This document shows positions 1 through 9,078 of a DNA stretch of 18,789 nucleotides, one piece after another. Positions within the stretch are counted from its first letter, which is position 1. The number at the start of each line of letters is the position of its first letter. Location of the stretch: contig CAYSCZ010000057.1 in assembly GCA_964429655.1 (NCBI GenBank), positions 1-18,789 on the forward strand, written 5' to 3'. Below the pieces are notes generated by a model, which made no database searches, was not told the DNA's origin, and saw nothing but the letters and a program-made list of their open reading frames with translations. Position numbers and translations under genes: made by a program. The stretch is from CAYSCZ01 sp964429655. GTDB lineage: Bacteria; Bacteroidota; Bacteroidia; Cytophagales; Cyclobacteriaceae.

Positions 1-31
1 TCTTGATTATATATCATCAGTGGGTGTAATG

Positions 32-75
32 AAAGTATATAATTTATAAAAAAAAAGTATATAATTTATAAAAAA
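32..75. repeat. Two-copy tandem repeat, 22-bp unit, very AT-rich
   Basis: Two identical 22-bp units lie head to tail (32-53 and 54-75). Each contains GTATATAATTTATAAAAA. The second copy runs straight into the terminator hairpin that follows the large AsmA-like gene. It may be simple slippage-type duplication of AT-rich intergenic DNA, and no function can be assigned. Confidence 0.85.
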
Positions 76-105
76 CAAAAGCCGCTCCAATATGAAGCGA
101 CTTTT
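71..105 (-). terminator. Intrinsic terminator after the AsmA-like gene
   Basis: On the minus strand a stem AAAAG-CGCT pairs with AGCG-CTTTT around a loop of about nine bases, with one internal mismatch. It is followed by CTTTTG and a run of six T. It lies about 95 bases past the stop of the large minus-strand gene. The plus strand also ends the stem with CTTTT, so it could work in both directions. Confidence 0.7.
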
Positions 106-200
106 CCTGACCTAACTATGAAAAAATAACTTGTACGATTTGCTTACGAACTTGCCACTATTACAATCATTTATTACGGGTTTGCATATAATCAGTTGAG

Positions 201-3200
201 CTAGTCTTTTGTTTTCAAATATTTTTTTTCTTCTTTTTTACTCTTATTGATTCCAATGCTACTTATAACCCCGCTCAAGATTGACTTACCCCAATAATTA
301 AAGATTGCTCTTGATTGATCACGTTCTTGAAATATTTCCCCATTTCGTAAAAACAAGAACCTTGGATTGTTTTTTCTGACAACAAAAGTATTGGCGAAAA
401 AAGTTTTAATACTTTGTCCAAATCCTTGGGTATCATGCGTTTCAGGGTTAAGAATTTGAATTTTTAGATCATCGTATCGGAATTTCATCTCACCTAATGC
501 GAAAGCATTATTTGCTTTAAATTTGAAATAAATCTGTTTAACAACACCACTCTTGATATTCACATTAGCGTTTGGTTTCAAAATTTTATTCATTTCCGGG
601 AGTTCCATTTTCTTCATCAACCCGGTGAAAACAAAATCTTGTTCCGGGGACTGCATATCGAACATAACCCTGGCTTCAAAATCACCTACACCCATAAGAT
701 TACCAGTAGCAGAGAGCGCCATGGGATGTTTTGAAAGGTTTTTTTCTGTGACTATATGTTTTAATTCCCCGTTTAAATTGTCAAAGTGAATGACACCTGG
801 AACCTCAGATTTAGGCGCTAACTCTGTATAAGAAATTTTACCAGTCACAGACAAGGTGTCTATTTTTACTGTAGGTTGGGCTTCATATAAAAGCTTTTGA
901 GGAAGCCCCACACGTTGGTCAGCTGGGAATATATTGTTTTTGTCTCTGTAAACATCCAGTTCTAAACCTTTAACTTCAATATGCTCAACAAAATATTTTC
1001 TATTTATAAATTCCGATATACTAAAGCCTTTGCTGACGACTTTATCTGCAGAGACATTGAACCAATCTTTCTGGTATTTAAGTTTTTTACTGTATGCTTC
1101 TGCATCTAAATTAGGATCTAACTGAATGTCTTTCAATGAGAACCTCTTTTTACTGAGGTCACCCGAATATTCACCTAATATAAGATTATAGTCTTTATTT
1201 AATGGATATTCAAAATTCTTTCCGGAAAATGAAAAATTATCAATCCTTTTGGGAATTTCGTCTATTGCCATCAGCGAATCTAACTGCAGGCCTAGCAACT
1301 CACTTTTGAAGTCATTGAGTATAAAACTTATGCTATCCGTTGGGTTAAAAAATTTGAAGGTGCCATTGGTTTGAGAAAGAAAACCGGTTCTTACTTTTTT
1401 AAAAGGAAGGGCGATACTATCGGAGCTGATTTCATCATTACTTTTTAGCCTGATATTTGTTTCTGCTCCATCCACGAAAAGGCTATCCAGTTCCAGGGAA
1501 TTATCTGCAAAATATTTTCCAGCATTAATATTTTTAAAAGTTAGTGAAGGAAAGTCAAGATCCAAACCTTTGGACCTGTTCTGAAAATTTAAGCCAAATG
1601 AGAGGTCGTTGGTAAGGTTATCAAAATCCAGATTAATAATATTTATAGAATCCGATGATTTTGTGATGAAAGATAAGCTGTCAAATGCAATATCGAGATT
1701 GTCAGAATACAATTGCTGATCATAATCAAAAGTTTTATTTCCAGGATATTTGAAATCCTGAAGCTTTAGTTGTAGGCCGCTTAGTTTTCCTCGCGCTGTA
1801 TCCTTTTCAATATTCTGATTGAGTGTTATACGTGCGTTAGAAAGATTAATATTTTCAAGTGTTACAAGTAATTGTGACTTTTCTTTCTTTGAGCGTTGAA
1901 GGTTAAATTTCTTTTTAATATCAAGGTTGAATACCGGATCTGTTATTATAAGCGCTTGCCCGATTATTATGCTATCTGACATGAATTTTTGTTGGCTAAA
2001 TCCATTTAATTCAACCCGTGGGATGTTTAACGAAATTCGATTATTCCCTATCGGGTAATCAATATCTATATGGTTTAAGGACAGCTTTTCATAATTAAAT
2101 TCAACCGCCTCAATGTTCAACTTTTGTTTTACTTGATTATTCAGGAAGTTGAAATGTTTTAAGGTGAATTGTTCAGCCAGGTAATTATTAGATTCATTGA
2201 GGAAAGAACCATTAAATTCCCTGGCTTTTAGTGTGCCCCCTGATTTTTGGGTGATATTCACATCACTGTTTTTCACAACAATCTTATCGAACCTGATGTC
2301 TGACGGGTTATTTGCTTGACGGGTTTTGGATAAGTCTATTTCCAAATTGGCATTTTCCAGAACCAGGGAGTCAGCAGTTTGTTTTTTAGATGCAAACAAA
2401 CTATCCAGGTTTATATTATATAAGGCGGCTTTTTTAAAAGTAGCTAAAACCCCATTTTGATATAAGGAACCATTGTTAATTTGCAGGTCATAAAATTGAT
2501 TTCTGACATATATTTTTCCCAACTCCACTTTTCGATAAGAACTTTTTTCAATGAATTTCTCTAATGAAATATCACAGTAATTTGATAAGTCATGCCAGGA
2601 TTTGAAGCCAGGACCCAACTCCATATCTTTTAGATCAATAAATAGTCCCTTGGCCAGGATAGTATTATCGATATTCAGACTACCATTGATCAGTTTAAAA
2701 GATTTCGTGCTTAGAATGTTAAATATCTCATTTATCTTTTCGTGGATGTCTGATGGGTCGGTTGATGGTTTACCATTCTTACTTTTTAATTTAGGCGTTT
2801 CAATAAAAAATCCGGCATCTACAATCTCAATTTCATCAAGTCTTAAGTCTGAACTTAATATTGTTTTCTGGTAGTCAAATCCTTTAAGATTCATACCTAA
2901 AATTTCCCCATTGAATTTTAGATCTTCGGCATTATCGCTGTCTATTGACGGATTTATGGAGATCTGAGATAATGAAACGTTAGAATTAAAAGTATTTAAA
3001 GTGAATTCATCTACGTGAACTTCATGTAAGCTATCAGGCAGGGAATAGGTATAGTCTTTTATATTGACTATAGCATTTTCAAAGTATTGTTTATTCTTGT
3101 CAAAAATAAAATTATTGCTGTCCAGGTGGATGTTGTATAGGTCAATATTTGCATTTTCGGTATTGATTTCTTGCTCCCGTTCCGTGGCAAAAAGCTTTAA

Positions 3201-4217
3201 ATCCAATTTGGCATCTATTAGTTTGAATTTTCCTATATCCAATACATCAAAAACGTCCAGAATTAATTTGATAATAGAGTTGTCATTATTCTTCACTTTA
3301 AGATCTGTGTGTGTTCCATCATCAATGCTTAATGTTGGATTATCGATCAATAAATCACTGATGATTAAGTGGTTATCCTGGTATGCCTTATAGTAATCAA
3401 CGCCTTTTATTCGAATATAAGGTAGGGTAATGTCGTAAACGTTGTATTTCTGATCACTTTCGAATAACTGACTGGCATCCTTCCTGGGGGTCAGTGAGAA
3501 GTTTTTTAAAAGCAGGATCGAGTCTTTGGTGGAAAGTACTAATTGATCAAATGACGCAACATGAATGCTATCTGGAAGATAGAGCTTTTGTTGATTGATT
3601 TCCAGATTAATAGATTCGGAATAAAAGATTCTCTTTTTATTTGCTATTGAGTCTACTATTATATTATCCAAAGAAAAATTGATACCGCTAAGGGCAAGAT
3701 TACTGGGCTTATAATAGATTTTCCCTTCTGCCAGCCGGAATTTTTCAATTTTTAGTTCTCTTAAATAACCAGAGATAAGTTTATACAAATCCCCGGTTTG
3801 TTTACTAAAAGATTGTTTTGGCCTACCCTGCTCGTTAAATTCAATATCAATTTCAGGGCCCTTGATTTGAAGATCTTTGATGAGGAGGTCCCTGTCAAAA
3901 TAAATGCTGGCTATTGACTCCAAGTTGCAGGTGATATCTTTTACTGATATGGAATATGTTCTGGGTGGTAGGTTCTCTGAAGGTAGCGGTTTAAAATCAA
4001 TTTGTGATAGGTGTAACTTCTTGTCGAATATATCCAATTGGAGTTCCTCGAAATCAAACACGCATTTGTAGGGGACCTTACGAATAACGATCTCTTTTAG
4101 TATTAATGAGGAAAACCGTTGCCCGATGGCAATGATCGCGATCCCAAAAGCAATAAGGAAAACAATGGAAGATATTATCCAAAGGATAACTTTCAAAGGC
4201 TTTTTTATTTTAGCCAT
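201..4217 (-). CDS. Very large AsmA/DUF748-like membrane-anchored protein
   Basis: This is a protein of 1338 residues with a short basic N-terminus, one transmembrane helix at about residues 8-32, and then about 1300 residues that look like repeated beta-strand blocks. The blocks alternate phrases such as DLLIKDLQIKGPEIDI and FKLINGSLNIDNT with Asp/Asn/Ser-rich turns. This 'one N-terminal helix plus a long beta-rich periplasmic body' layout, and the tail around NIKSGVVKQIYFKFKANNAF, resemble the AsmA/TamB/DUF748 superfamily. Known members of that superfamily form grooved beta structures implicated in moving lipids or supporting outer-membrane assembly. A role in envelope lipid transport here is inference. 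No catalytic motif is visible. The gene lies 88 bp behind the HPt kinase on the same strand, so co-transcription is possible. It is intact, starts at ATG, and ends before an intrinsic terminator. Confidence 0.75.
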   Translation of the reverse strand: MAKIKKPLKVILWIISSIVFLIAFGIAIIAIGQRFSSLILKEIVIRKVPYKCVFDFEELQLDIFDKKLHLSQIDFKPLPSENLPPRTYSISVKDITCNLESIASIYFDRDLLIKDLQIKGPEIDIEFNEQGRPKQSFSKQTGDLYKLISGYLRELKIEKFRLAEGKIYYKPSNLALSGINFSLDNIIVDSIANKKRIFYSESINLEINQQKLYLPDSIHVASFDQLVLSTKDSILLLKNFSLTPRKDASQLFESDQKYNVYDITLPYIRIKGVDYYKAYQDNHLIISDLLIDNPTLSIDDGTHTDLKVKNNDNSIIKLILDVFDVLDIGKFKLIDAKLDLKLFATEREQEINTENANIDLYNIHLDSNNFIFDKNKQYFENAIVNIKDYTYSLPDSLHEVHVDEFTLNTFNSNVSLSQISINPSIDSDNAEDLKFNGEILGMNLKGFDYQKTILSSDLRLDEIEIVDAGFFIETPKLKSKNGKPSTDPSDIHEKINEIFNILSTKSFKLINGSLNIDNTILAKGLFIDLKDMELGPGFKSWHDLSNYCDISLEKFIEKSSYRKVELGKIYVRNQFYDLQINNGSLYQNGVLATFKKAALYNINLDSLFASKKQTADSLVLENANLEIDLSKTRQANNPSDIRFDKIVVKNSDVNITQKSGGTLKAREFNGSFLNESNNYLAEQFTLKHFNFLNNQVKQKLNIEAVEFNYEKLSLNHIDIDYPIGNNRISLNIPRVELNGFSQQKFMSDSIIIGQALIITDPVFNLDIKKKFNLQRSKKEKSQLLVTLENINLSNARITLNQNIEKDTARGKLSGLQLKLQDFKYPGNKTFDYDQQLYSDNLDIAFDSLSFITKSSDSINIINLDFDNLTNDLSFGLNFQNRSKGLDLDFPSLTFKNINAGKYFADNSLELDSLFVDGAETNIRLKSNDEISSDSIALPFKKVRTGFLSQTNGTFKFFNPTDSISFILNDFKSELLGLQLDSLMAIDEIPKRIDNFSFSGKNFEYPLNKDYNLILGEYSGDLSKKRFSLKDIQLDPNLDAEAYSKKLKYQKDWFNVSADKVVSKGFSISEFINRKYFVEHIEVKGLELDVYRDKNNIFPADQRVGLPQKLLYEAQPTVKIDTLSVTGKISYTELAPKSEVPGVIHFDNLNGELKHIVTEKNLSKHPMALSATGNLMGVGDFEARVMFDMQSPEQDFVFTGLMKKMELPEMNKILKPNANVNIKSGVVKQIYFKFKANNAFALGEMKFRYDDLKIQILNPETHDTQGFGQSIKTFFANTFVVRKNNPRFLFLRNGEIFQERDQSRAIFNYWGKSILSGVISSIGINKSKKEEKKYLKTKD

Positions 4218-4250
4218 CAGCTATATGATAGGGAAATGGATTCGAAGATA

Positions 4251-4270
4251 ATAAGCCTTTAAAGGATTAT
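4251..4270. repeat. 20-bp near-perfect palindrome between the kinase and the AsmA-like gene
   Basis: ATAAGCCTTTAAAGGATTAT reads as its own reverse complement except for one mismatched pair. It has no loop, so it looks more like an operator-type palindrome than a hairpin terminator. It lies in the 88-bp gap upstream of the AsmA-like start. No binding protein can be named. Confidence 0.4.
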
Positions 4271-4305
4271 CAATGAAGTCTTAAAAATATAACCAATAGA
4301 AAATA

Positions 4306-6012
4306 TTAAGCGTCCATAGGAAAGGCGAAATTCATTTTAAAGTATTTGCCTTCCCTGAAGGAAACGGTGTATCTACCATTGTGTTTCTCTATAATGGATT
4401 TGACAAGGCTTAGTCCCTGCCCTCTTCCCGCATACTGATTAATCCCATCAGCCGTACTCAGATTGTCCAGGAATATTAAATTTATCATTTCATTTTCTCC
4501 CATACGCTTCAATTCTTCATTGGTAATCAGGTTTTTTTCAAGGGCTTTTTCCGTAATTTTATGAAGGTTCAATCCCCTGCCATCATCATGATAAGAAAAT
4601 GTAAAAGTGTTTTGATCCGGAAGGTCAACCGTCATATTGATGGTAGAAATTTCAGGTTTACCCACTTTAATTCTGTCCTCAGGTTTTTCAATGCCATGTG
4701 TCAGTGAGTTTCTCATAAGTTGGATGGCAAGGTTCTTTATGGATAGCTTGTATTTTTCAGGGATAATCAGGTCGTGGTCGATAAACTTGAGATTAGCCCT
4801 CTTACCGGTTTCTTCGGTCATCCTAAGCAGGCCTTTGTTCAATGAATTGATAAACAGTTCATTTGAGTCAGAAACATTGGTTTCTATCGTAAATCCTTTA
4901 TTTGAGCTTGACAGCCTGTTCAGAAGTTTCTGTAGGTTGTAGATGATCAGGTTGGTATCATTGATGTCATATAAAACCCGAATAAAATCAACACCCATTA
5001 ACTTTTCTTTTTTCCTCAAATTGGTTATTGTGTTTTCAATTTCATGAAATCTGTCAGCAAGTATTTGCAAATCAATTAACAAAGCGTCTCCTTTTAATAC
5101 ATGAATGATATTAAAAGTGAAATTGATTAGATCAGAGAAATCTTGTTCCACATAACCCTCATATCTGTTAGAGATACCTTGCAATCCTTCTTTGGCAGAA
5201 TCCAGATAATCTTTTAACAAATTAGGATCTACCCTTAAAATGCTAAGTAGTTGATCAGCTTCCCTTTTATTTTTAGCCTCGGAAGCTTCCAGCTTCTTTT
5301 TCATTTCCACGCGCTCAGTTTCATCTAACACGCTAACCAGGACATAAATAATTTTATTTTGACGGGTAATTCTGTTAAAGCTTATGCTGACAAACCTGGA
5401 ATCAAAAGAACCATCTTCGTTATGTTCAGTAAAAAATTCCACTAACTCCACCGGATTCAACTTCGCCAGGTCTTCCTCGCTGACTTTTGGATTGAACAAC
5501 TGATCCATGAATAAAACCAGGGCCTCATAATCCTTCGGTAATATCCTGGGTTGTATTACCCTTAGAAAATCTTTTTCAATGAAGTCCTTTGAGCCAAGAA
5601 TTTCCTCTATTTTTTCAGAGTGTAACTTGCCAACTTTGCGTTGTTCATCGATGATTACGATCCCTTGTTCAATTCCTTGTAAAACGATTTTGGTGATGTT
5701 CTTTAAATTTTTACTTTCCCGGGTTAGTTCCTGATTCGCTTTAGCCAGTTCAGCATTTGTTTTATTTAGGTCGCCAACTGTATTGGATTTCTTGTTTACA
5801 ATATCCTGTGATTCGGTTAATTGACTTTTATAACCTTCAAGTCTTATGAAAAAGAAAGCTGCCAGTAGAGCGAATAATATGATAAGTACGACAGCCAAAA
5901 TACTCCAACTACTAACTATCCACGAGGAAGCCAATATAAATCCCGGGGTATCTTTTAGGTAGAGATGAGATGGCTCCAGGAAGTCCAAATGGTACAATAA
6001 GGGTCCCGTCAT
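4306..6012 (-). CDS. Membrane-bound sensor kinase with internal HPt and CheA-like ATPase domain
   Basis: This is a protein of 568 residues. A single membrane helix lies at about 30-57, followed by a Glu/Lys/Asn-rich coiled coil (about 60-105), a PAS-like sensory region (about 105-230) and a second short coiled coil (about 234-252). An HPt helix bundle at about 255-365 carries the phospho-acceptor motif HVLKGDA at His304. The C-terminal ATP-binding domain is of CheA type: N box QLMRNSLTHGIE with Asn435 and His439, G1 box DDGRG (476-480), an F-box-like IFLDNLSTA, and G2 box GRGQG (529-533). There is no ordinary HisKA domain, no receiver and no CheW-docking domain. The likely chemistry is ATP-dependent phosphorylation of His304 and transfer to a separate receiver. 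The divergently transcribed REC-HisKA protein next door is the obvious candidate, by inference. The ligand sensed is unknown. Confidence 0.85.
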   Translation of the reverse strand: MTGPLLYHLDFLEPSHLYLKDTPGFILASSWIVSSWSILAVVLIILFALLAAFFFIRLEGYKSQLTESQDIVNKKSNTVGDLNKTNAELAKANQELTRESKNLKNITKIVLQGIEQGIVIIDEQRKVGKLHSEKIEEILGSKDFIEKDFLRVIQPRILPKDYEALVLFMDQLFNPKVSEEDLAKLNPVELVEFFTEHNEDGSFDSRFVSISFNRITRQNKIIYVLVSVLDETERVEMKKKLEASEAKNKREADQLLSILRVDPNLLKDYLDSAKEGLQGISNRYEGYVEQDFSDLINFTFNIIHVLKGDALLIDLQILADRFHEIENTITNLRKKEKLMGVDFIRVLYDINDTNLIIYNLQKLLNRLSSSNKGFTIETNVSDSNELFINSLNKGLLRMTEETGKRANLKFIDHDLIIPEKYKLSIKNLAIQLMRNSLTHGIEKPEDRIKVGKPEISTINMTVDLPDQNTFTFSYHDDGRGLNLHKITEKALEKNLITNEELKRMGENEMINLIFLDNLSTADGINQYAGRGQGLSLVKSIIEKHNGRYTVSFREGKYFKMNFAFPMDA

Positions 6013-6019
6013 TAGCGAT

Positions 6020-6027
6020 TATCTTTG
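6020..6027 (+). promoter_or_regulatory. Candidate Bacteroidota -7 element for the REC-kinase gene
   Basis: TATCTTTG matches the Bacteroidota -7 consensus TAnnTTTG exactly and points toward the plus-strand REC-HisKA gene. It would give a leader of about 120 bases. I see no convincing TTG element at the expected upstream distance, and it lies only 8 bp outside the start of the divergent kinase, so this is a weak call. Confidence 0.3.
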
Positions 6028-6155
6028 TACATTTAATTTTGATTGAAAATTAGTCCTTTTTATAGAATATATTGATCACAAAAAAAGATAAAGTCGTTGA
6101 ACAATATTGGTAAATTGGCTTCATTGTGCTTTTTTTGGTAATTATTATTTAAATC

Positions 6156-7274
6156 ATGTCCGTTGATAATTCATTTGTTTTTGAGCAAGCTAAAATATTA
6201 ATAGTTGATGACGATCCCTTCTCTGTTGAGATCATCATGAAAATTCTTGAAGGCCAGGTAGAGGATATTGAAACCTGTAGCAGTGGTAATGAAGTGGAAG
6301 GCCGCGCCAGAGAAGACAATCCTAATCTAGTATTACTGGACTGGGAACTTACTGATCCCAGCGGTCTGGATGTATTAAAGTCTTTGAAAGCTGATGAGGA
6401 GTTAAATCATATACCGGTCATCATCCTAACCAGTGCAAAAAAGGAAAGTGATGCCGTGAGAAGTGCCATGGAAGAAGGTGCCATGGATTTTTTAAAAAAA
6501 CCTGTAGATGCCCTTGAGCTTTCAGCCCGTGTGAAATCAGCGGTCAAAATTTCAGCCTATTATCAAAAAATAATCGATCAAAAGAATGAGCAGGAAGCTT
6601 TAATGTCTATAGTAGCTCATGATCTTAAAGCACCATTCGGGAACATACTAAACATAATACCTTTTCTTGAGGATCCCAATGAAGAGACGCGGGCAACTTT
6701 TATGAAGCATTTAAAAAATGCTGTAAAAGGAGGGCTTAATCTAATCCTGGATCTTTTAACAGTTAATTCCTTAGAAAAATCCAGGGAAAAAGTTTCATTG
6801 GAAAAGATCAATCTGGCGGAGTTCTTTGAAGAGTTTGTGATGCCCTATAACGAAGAAGCCAATAAAAAAGAGATTAAACTCCATACTAAGGTAGATGATT
6901 ACGATTGGGTAGTTCATAAAGGATGGTTTACCCGCATTTCCGATAATTTATTGACTAATGCTATCAAATTCACCAAGCCAAATAAAGACAAAAATGTTTA
7001 TCTGGCTTGTGTCGAAGATGGCGACCACATTAAGCTCACTATAAAAGACGAGGGGAGGGGTATAAAAGAAGAAGAAAAAGGAGAATTGTTTAAGAAATTC
7101 TCCAAGCTCAGCGCCAGACCTACCGCGGGTGAGTCTTCTTCAGGATTAGGACTTTACATTGTTAAGTTGCTTATCGAAAAATTGAAAGGCTCTATCGAGG
7201 TAGAAAGTGAATGGAAAAAGGGCTCTGAATTTATTATTCGCTTTCCTAAAAACATATCCTTACCTGAAAGCTAG
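6156..7274 (+). CDS. Receiver-histidine kinase protein (REC-HisKA-HATPase)
   Basis: This is a soluble protein of 372 residues. An N-terminal receiver (about 12-132) shows the acidic cluster DDD at 18-20, the phospho-acceptor Asp62 in LLDWE, Thr92 in ILTSA, and Lys115 followed by Pro. A HisKA helix follows with the autophosphorylation site His155 in IVAHDLKAP. Next is an HATPase_c domain with N box DNLLTNAIKF, G1 box DEGRGI and G2 box SSGLGLYIVK. There is no membrane helix, so its input is probably phosphorylation of Asp62 by a partner. The neighbouring divergent HPt/CheA-like kinase could donate that phosphate. The output receiver is not in the window. This is the only clearly intact plus-strand gene here. 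It converges on the oxidoreductase gene with 4 bp between stops and no visible terminator. Confidence 0.92.
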   Translation: MSVDNSFVFEQAKILIVDDDPFSVEIIMKILEGQVEDIETCSSGNEVEGRAREDNPNLVLLDWELTDPSGLDVLKSLKADEELNHIPVIILTSAKKESDAVRSAMEEGAMDFLKKPVDALELSARVKSAVKISAYYQKIIDQKNEQEALMSIVAHDLKAPFGNILNIIPFLEDPNEETRATFMKHLKNAVKGGLNLILDLLTVNSLEKSREKVSLEKINLAEFFEEFVMPYNEEANKKEIKLHTKVDDYDWVVHKGWFTRISDNLLTNAIKFTKPNKDKNVYLACVEDGDHIKLTIKDEGRGIKEEEKGELFKKFSKLSARPTAGESSSGLGLYIVKLLIEKLKGSIEVESEWKKGSEFIIRFPKNISLPES

Positions 7275-7278
7275 GGGA

Positions 7279-8250
7279 TCACACCTTGATCACCAGTTTG
7301 CCGGCTGCATGATTATTTTCCATCAGGTCATGCGCCCATGGTACTTCATGAAATCTAAAGATTTGATGGATATTGGGCCTGTATAATCCTGTTTTTACTT
7401 TGTCAACAATTTTTTGCATCACTGGCGTAGCAAAATCTGTGTGCAATGTCTCGCTGCTGTAAATTGTTAGCTTGACTGTGGAGGGCATCCAGGGAAAAAA
7501 ATCATAGTCCCAGCTATTCCCAAGAAAACCGACCATGCCCACGCTTCCTTTCGGAGCGCAGGACCGTAAGCTATCCATAATAGTATTTTCTAGACCGACC
7601 AACTCAACCACGCCATTCACACCTTCCGGGATAGTATCTTTGACTTTTTCTTCCACCGATCCATAATCTATAAGCACATGATCCACCCCCGCATCCTCAA
7701 GATGTCCTCTTTTGCTTTCTTTCCTGGTGGTTGCCAACACAGTGCAACCCATATCTTTTGCGATGGATATACATGCCAAACCAACAGAAGAGGTACCCCC
7801 CCTAATTAACAGTGTGCTATTTGGCTGAATATCAATCGCTTCTTTTAGAACGCCCCAGGCAGTTAAATAGGTTTCGGGTAGTGCTCCGAATACCTCCCAA
7901 TCCAGGTCTGTTTCTACCGGATAAACGTTACTTCTTGGAACCAGTGTTTTCTCAGCATATCCACCATCATAAAGCCTACCCATGTTTCCCATAGCTGCCG
8001 CAACTTTCTGGCCTTCATAAAGGTCAGTGCCACCGCTATCCAGGACTTCGCCCACGCATTCAATACCAGGTATTCTCGGTATTGTGACTGCCCCACCTGA
8101 ATGGCCTTGCCTGGTGTATAATTCACTTCTGTTTATACCAAAAGCTTTGACAGCTACCAGTATCCAACCTGCCTTAGGTTTAGGATCAGGCACTTCTTCC
8201 AATTGAATTACTTTCGGGCTGCCGTAGGATTTGATTATATGTGCTTTCAT
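7279..8250 (-). CDS. Zinc-independent MDR / quinone-oxidoreductase-like NAD(P)H dehydrogenase
   Basis: This is a protein of 323 residues of the medium-chain dehydrogenase/reductase superfamily. The N-terminal GroES-like half includes GINRSELYTRQG and IPGIECVGEV. A Rossmann half follows with the nucleotide loop GGTSSVG at 151-157. The basic stretch TTRKESKR after the second strand suggests a preference for NADP(H). The cysteines that hold the catalytic and structural zinc in alcohol dehydrogenases are absent, so it belongs with quinone oxidoreductase or enoyl reductase-like members. The substrate cannot be deduced. Its ATG follows the stop of the upstream membrane-protein gene directly (TAAATG), so the two are probably translationally coupled. 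Confidence 0.88.
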   Translation of the reverse strand: MKAHIIKSYGSPKVIQLEEVPDPKPKAGWILVAVKAFGINRSELYTRQGHSGGAVTIPRIPGIECVGEVLDSGGTDLYEGQKVAAAMGNMGRLYDGGYAEKTLVPRSNVYPVETDLDWEVFGALPETYLTAWGVLKEAIDIQPNSTLLIRGGTSSVGLACISIAKDMGCTVLATTRKESKRGHLEDAGVDHVLIDYGSVEEKVKDTIPEGVNGVVELVGLENTIMDSLRSCAPKGSVGMVGFLGNSWDYDFFPWMPSTVKLTIYSSETLHTDFATPVMQKIVDKVKTGLYRPNIHQIFRFHEVPWAHDLMENNHAAGKLVIKV

Positions 8251-8676
8251 TTATGTTAACCAACCTTTCTCTTTTGCTGACCTTGTAAGGATCACAAGGT
8301 ATAAACTTATGATTAGTACCACAACGGGAAGATATATGATATCATAACCAAATATACCTAACGCATCTTTTATTAAAAATGAATAAGCATCTTGCACTAA
8401 TACCCCAAGTAAGGAAAGCACAAATAAATAATATGCCCATGACTTCTTCATTACCAAACCAATGCTTGCTGCTAATCCTGACCACACTGCAATGGCATAA
8501 GCTGAAGTAACCCAGTTAGGGTAAGATTCATAAAACTTCAGTTGGGCTTCCGTTTCAGCCATCTCTTCCGGGGTAAGTGATACTTGCATAAAGTAAGCTG
8601 TCACACCAAATAGGTTCCATATCAATGCAAGAATAGATACTACTCTAAACCATTTGGGGATTCTGTCATAAGCCAT
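8251..8676 (-). CDS. Small four-helix integral membrane protein, function unknown
   Basis: This is a protein of 141 residues with four predicted membrane helices at about 10-30, 55-77, 80-102 and 111-132, and a basic C-terminal tail. The sequence IPKWFRVVSILALIWNLFGV and the four-helix plan resemble a group of small Bacteroidota membrane proteins usually annotated as hypothetical, sometimes loosely as 'sugar transporter'. I see nothing to support transport. It starts at ATG and is directly joined to the downstream oxidoreductase gene (no gap between stop and start), which hints at a shared function or at least shared expression. Confidence 0.7.
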   Translation of the reverse strand: MAYDRIPKWFRVVSILALIWNLFGVTAYFMQVSLTPEEMAETEAQLKFYESYPNWVTSAYAIAVWSGLAASIGLVMKKSWAYYLFVLSLLGVLVQDAYSFLIKDALGIFGYDIIYLPVVVLIISLYLVILTRSAKEKGWLT

Positions 8677-8748
8677 ATTGATTTCAGGTTATACTTTGGA
8701 ACCCTAAAAATATTATAATTAAATAGCAAAAATGATGAGGGCTGTCGG

Positions 8749-8898
8749 TTACTTAGAAAGCATCTTTACCAACCACAAGATTAGGTAAAGCCCTAAACCG
8801 AATCCAAAAAATAGTACGCCAACCGCAAAAGCTATTCTTAAATACAATACATCCCAGCCTAGCTTACCACTAAGCCATTCACATACTCCAAGTATCAT
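8749..8898 (-). CDS. Small PspC-domain-like membrane protein (49 residues)
   Basis: This short gene encodes 49 residues from an ATG and ends with TAA. The sequence follows the PspC-domain pattern: ILGVCEWLSGKLGWD, then YLRIAFAV, then a Gly/Phe-rich helix ending in LYLILWLV. PspC proteins are small inner-membrane proteins associated with the phage-shock envelope-stress response in Proteobacteria. Single-domain short versions are common in Bacteroidota, with no defined role. Membrane insertion with one or two helices is expected. It sits 72 bp upstream of the four-helix membrane protein gene on the same strand and could share its transcript. Confidence 0.75.
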   Translation of the reverse strand: MILGVCEWLSGKLGWDVLYLRIAFAVGVLFFGFGLGLYLILWLVKMLSK

Positions 8899-8955
8899 TT
8901 TATTAATTTATAGTTTTTTGATAAATGTACATTGAATTTATAAATTTTTCCTTAG

Positions 8956-9078
8956 TTGAAATATATAATCCACTGTAATGAAAGCATAGGCTTAGAAAGA
9001 ACGATTATAACACTGTTTGATCAGAAGGAGTTTGAGTCGCTGAGTATTGATCCTTTTAGAAAAAAATTACTAAGCTGA
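8956..9078 (+). pseudogene. Possible coding remnant, C-terminal fragment
   Basis: A 40-codon open stretch on the plus strand, preceded in frame by TAG and lacking an ATG, reads ERTIITLFDQKEFESLSIDP and then FRKKLLS before TGA. The amino-acid mix looks more like the end of a real protein than random AT-rich translation, but I do not recognise the family. Its last bases overlap the end of the convergent sulfotransferase-like gene by 9 bp. It may be a gene remnant or chance. Confidence 0.22.

Noticed and set aside
3064..3393. Plus-strand open frames inside the AsmA-like gene and other large genes
   Set aside because: They are antisense shadows of well-supported minus-strand genes, with no recognisable protein features.
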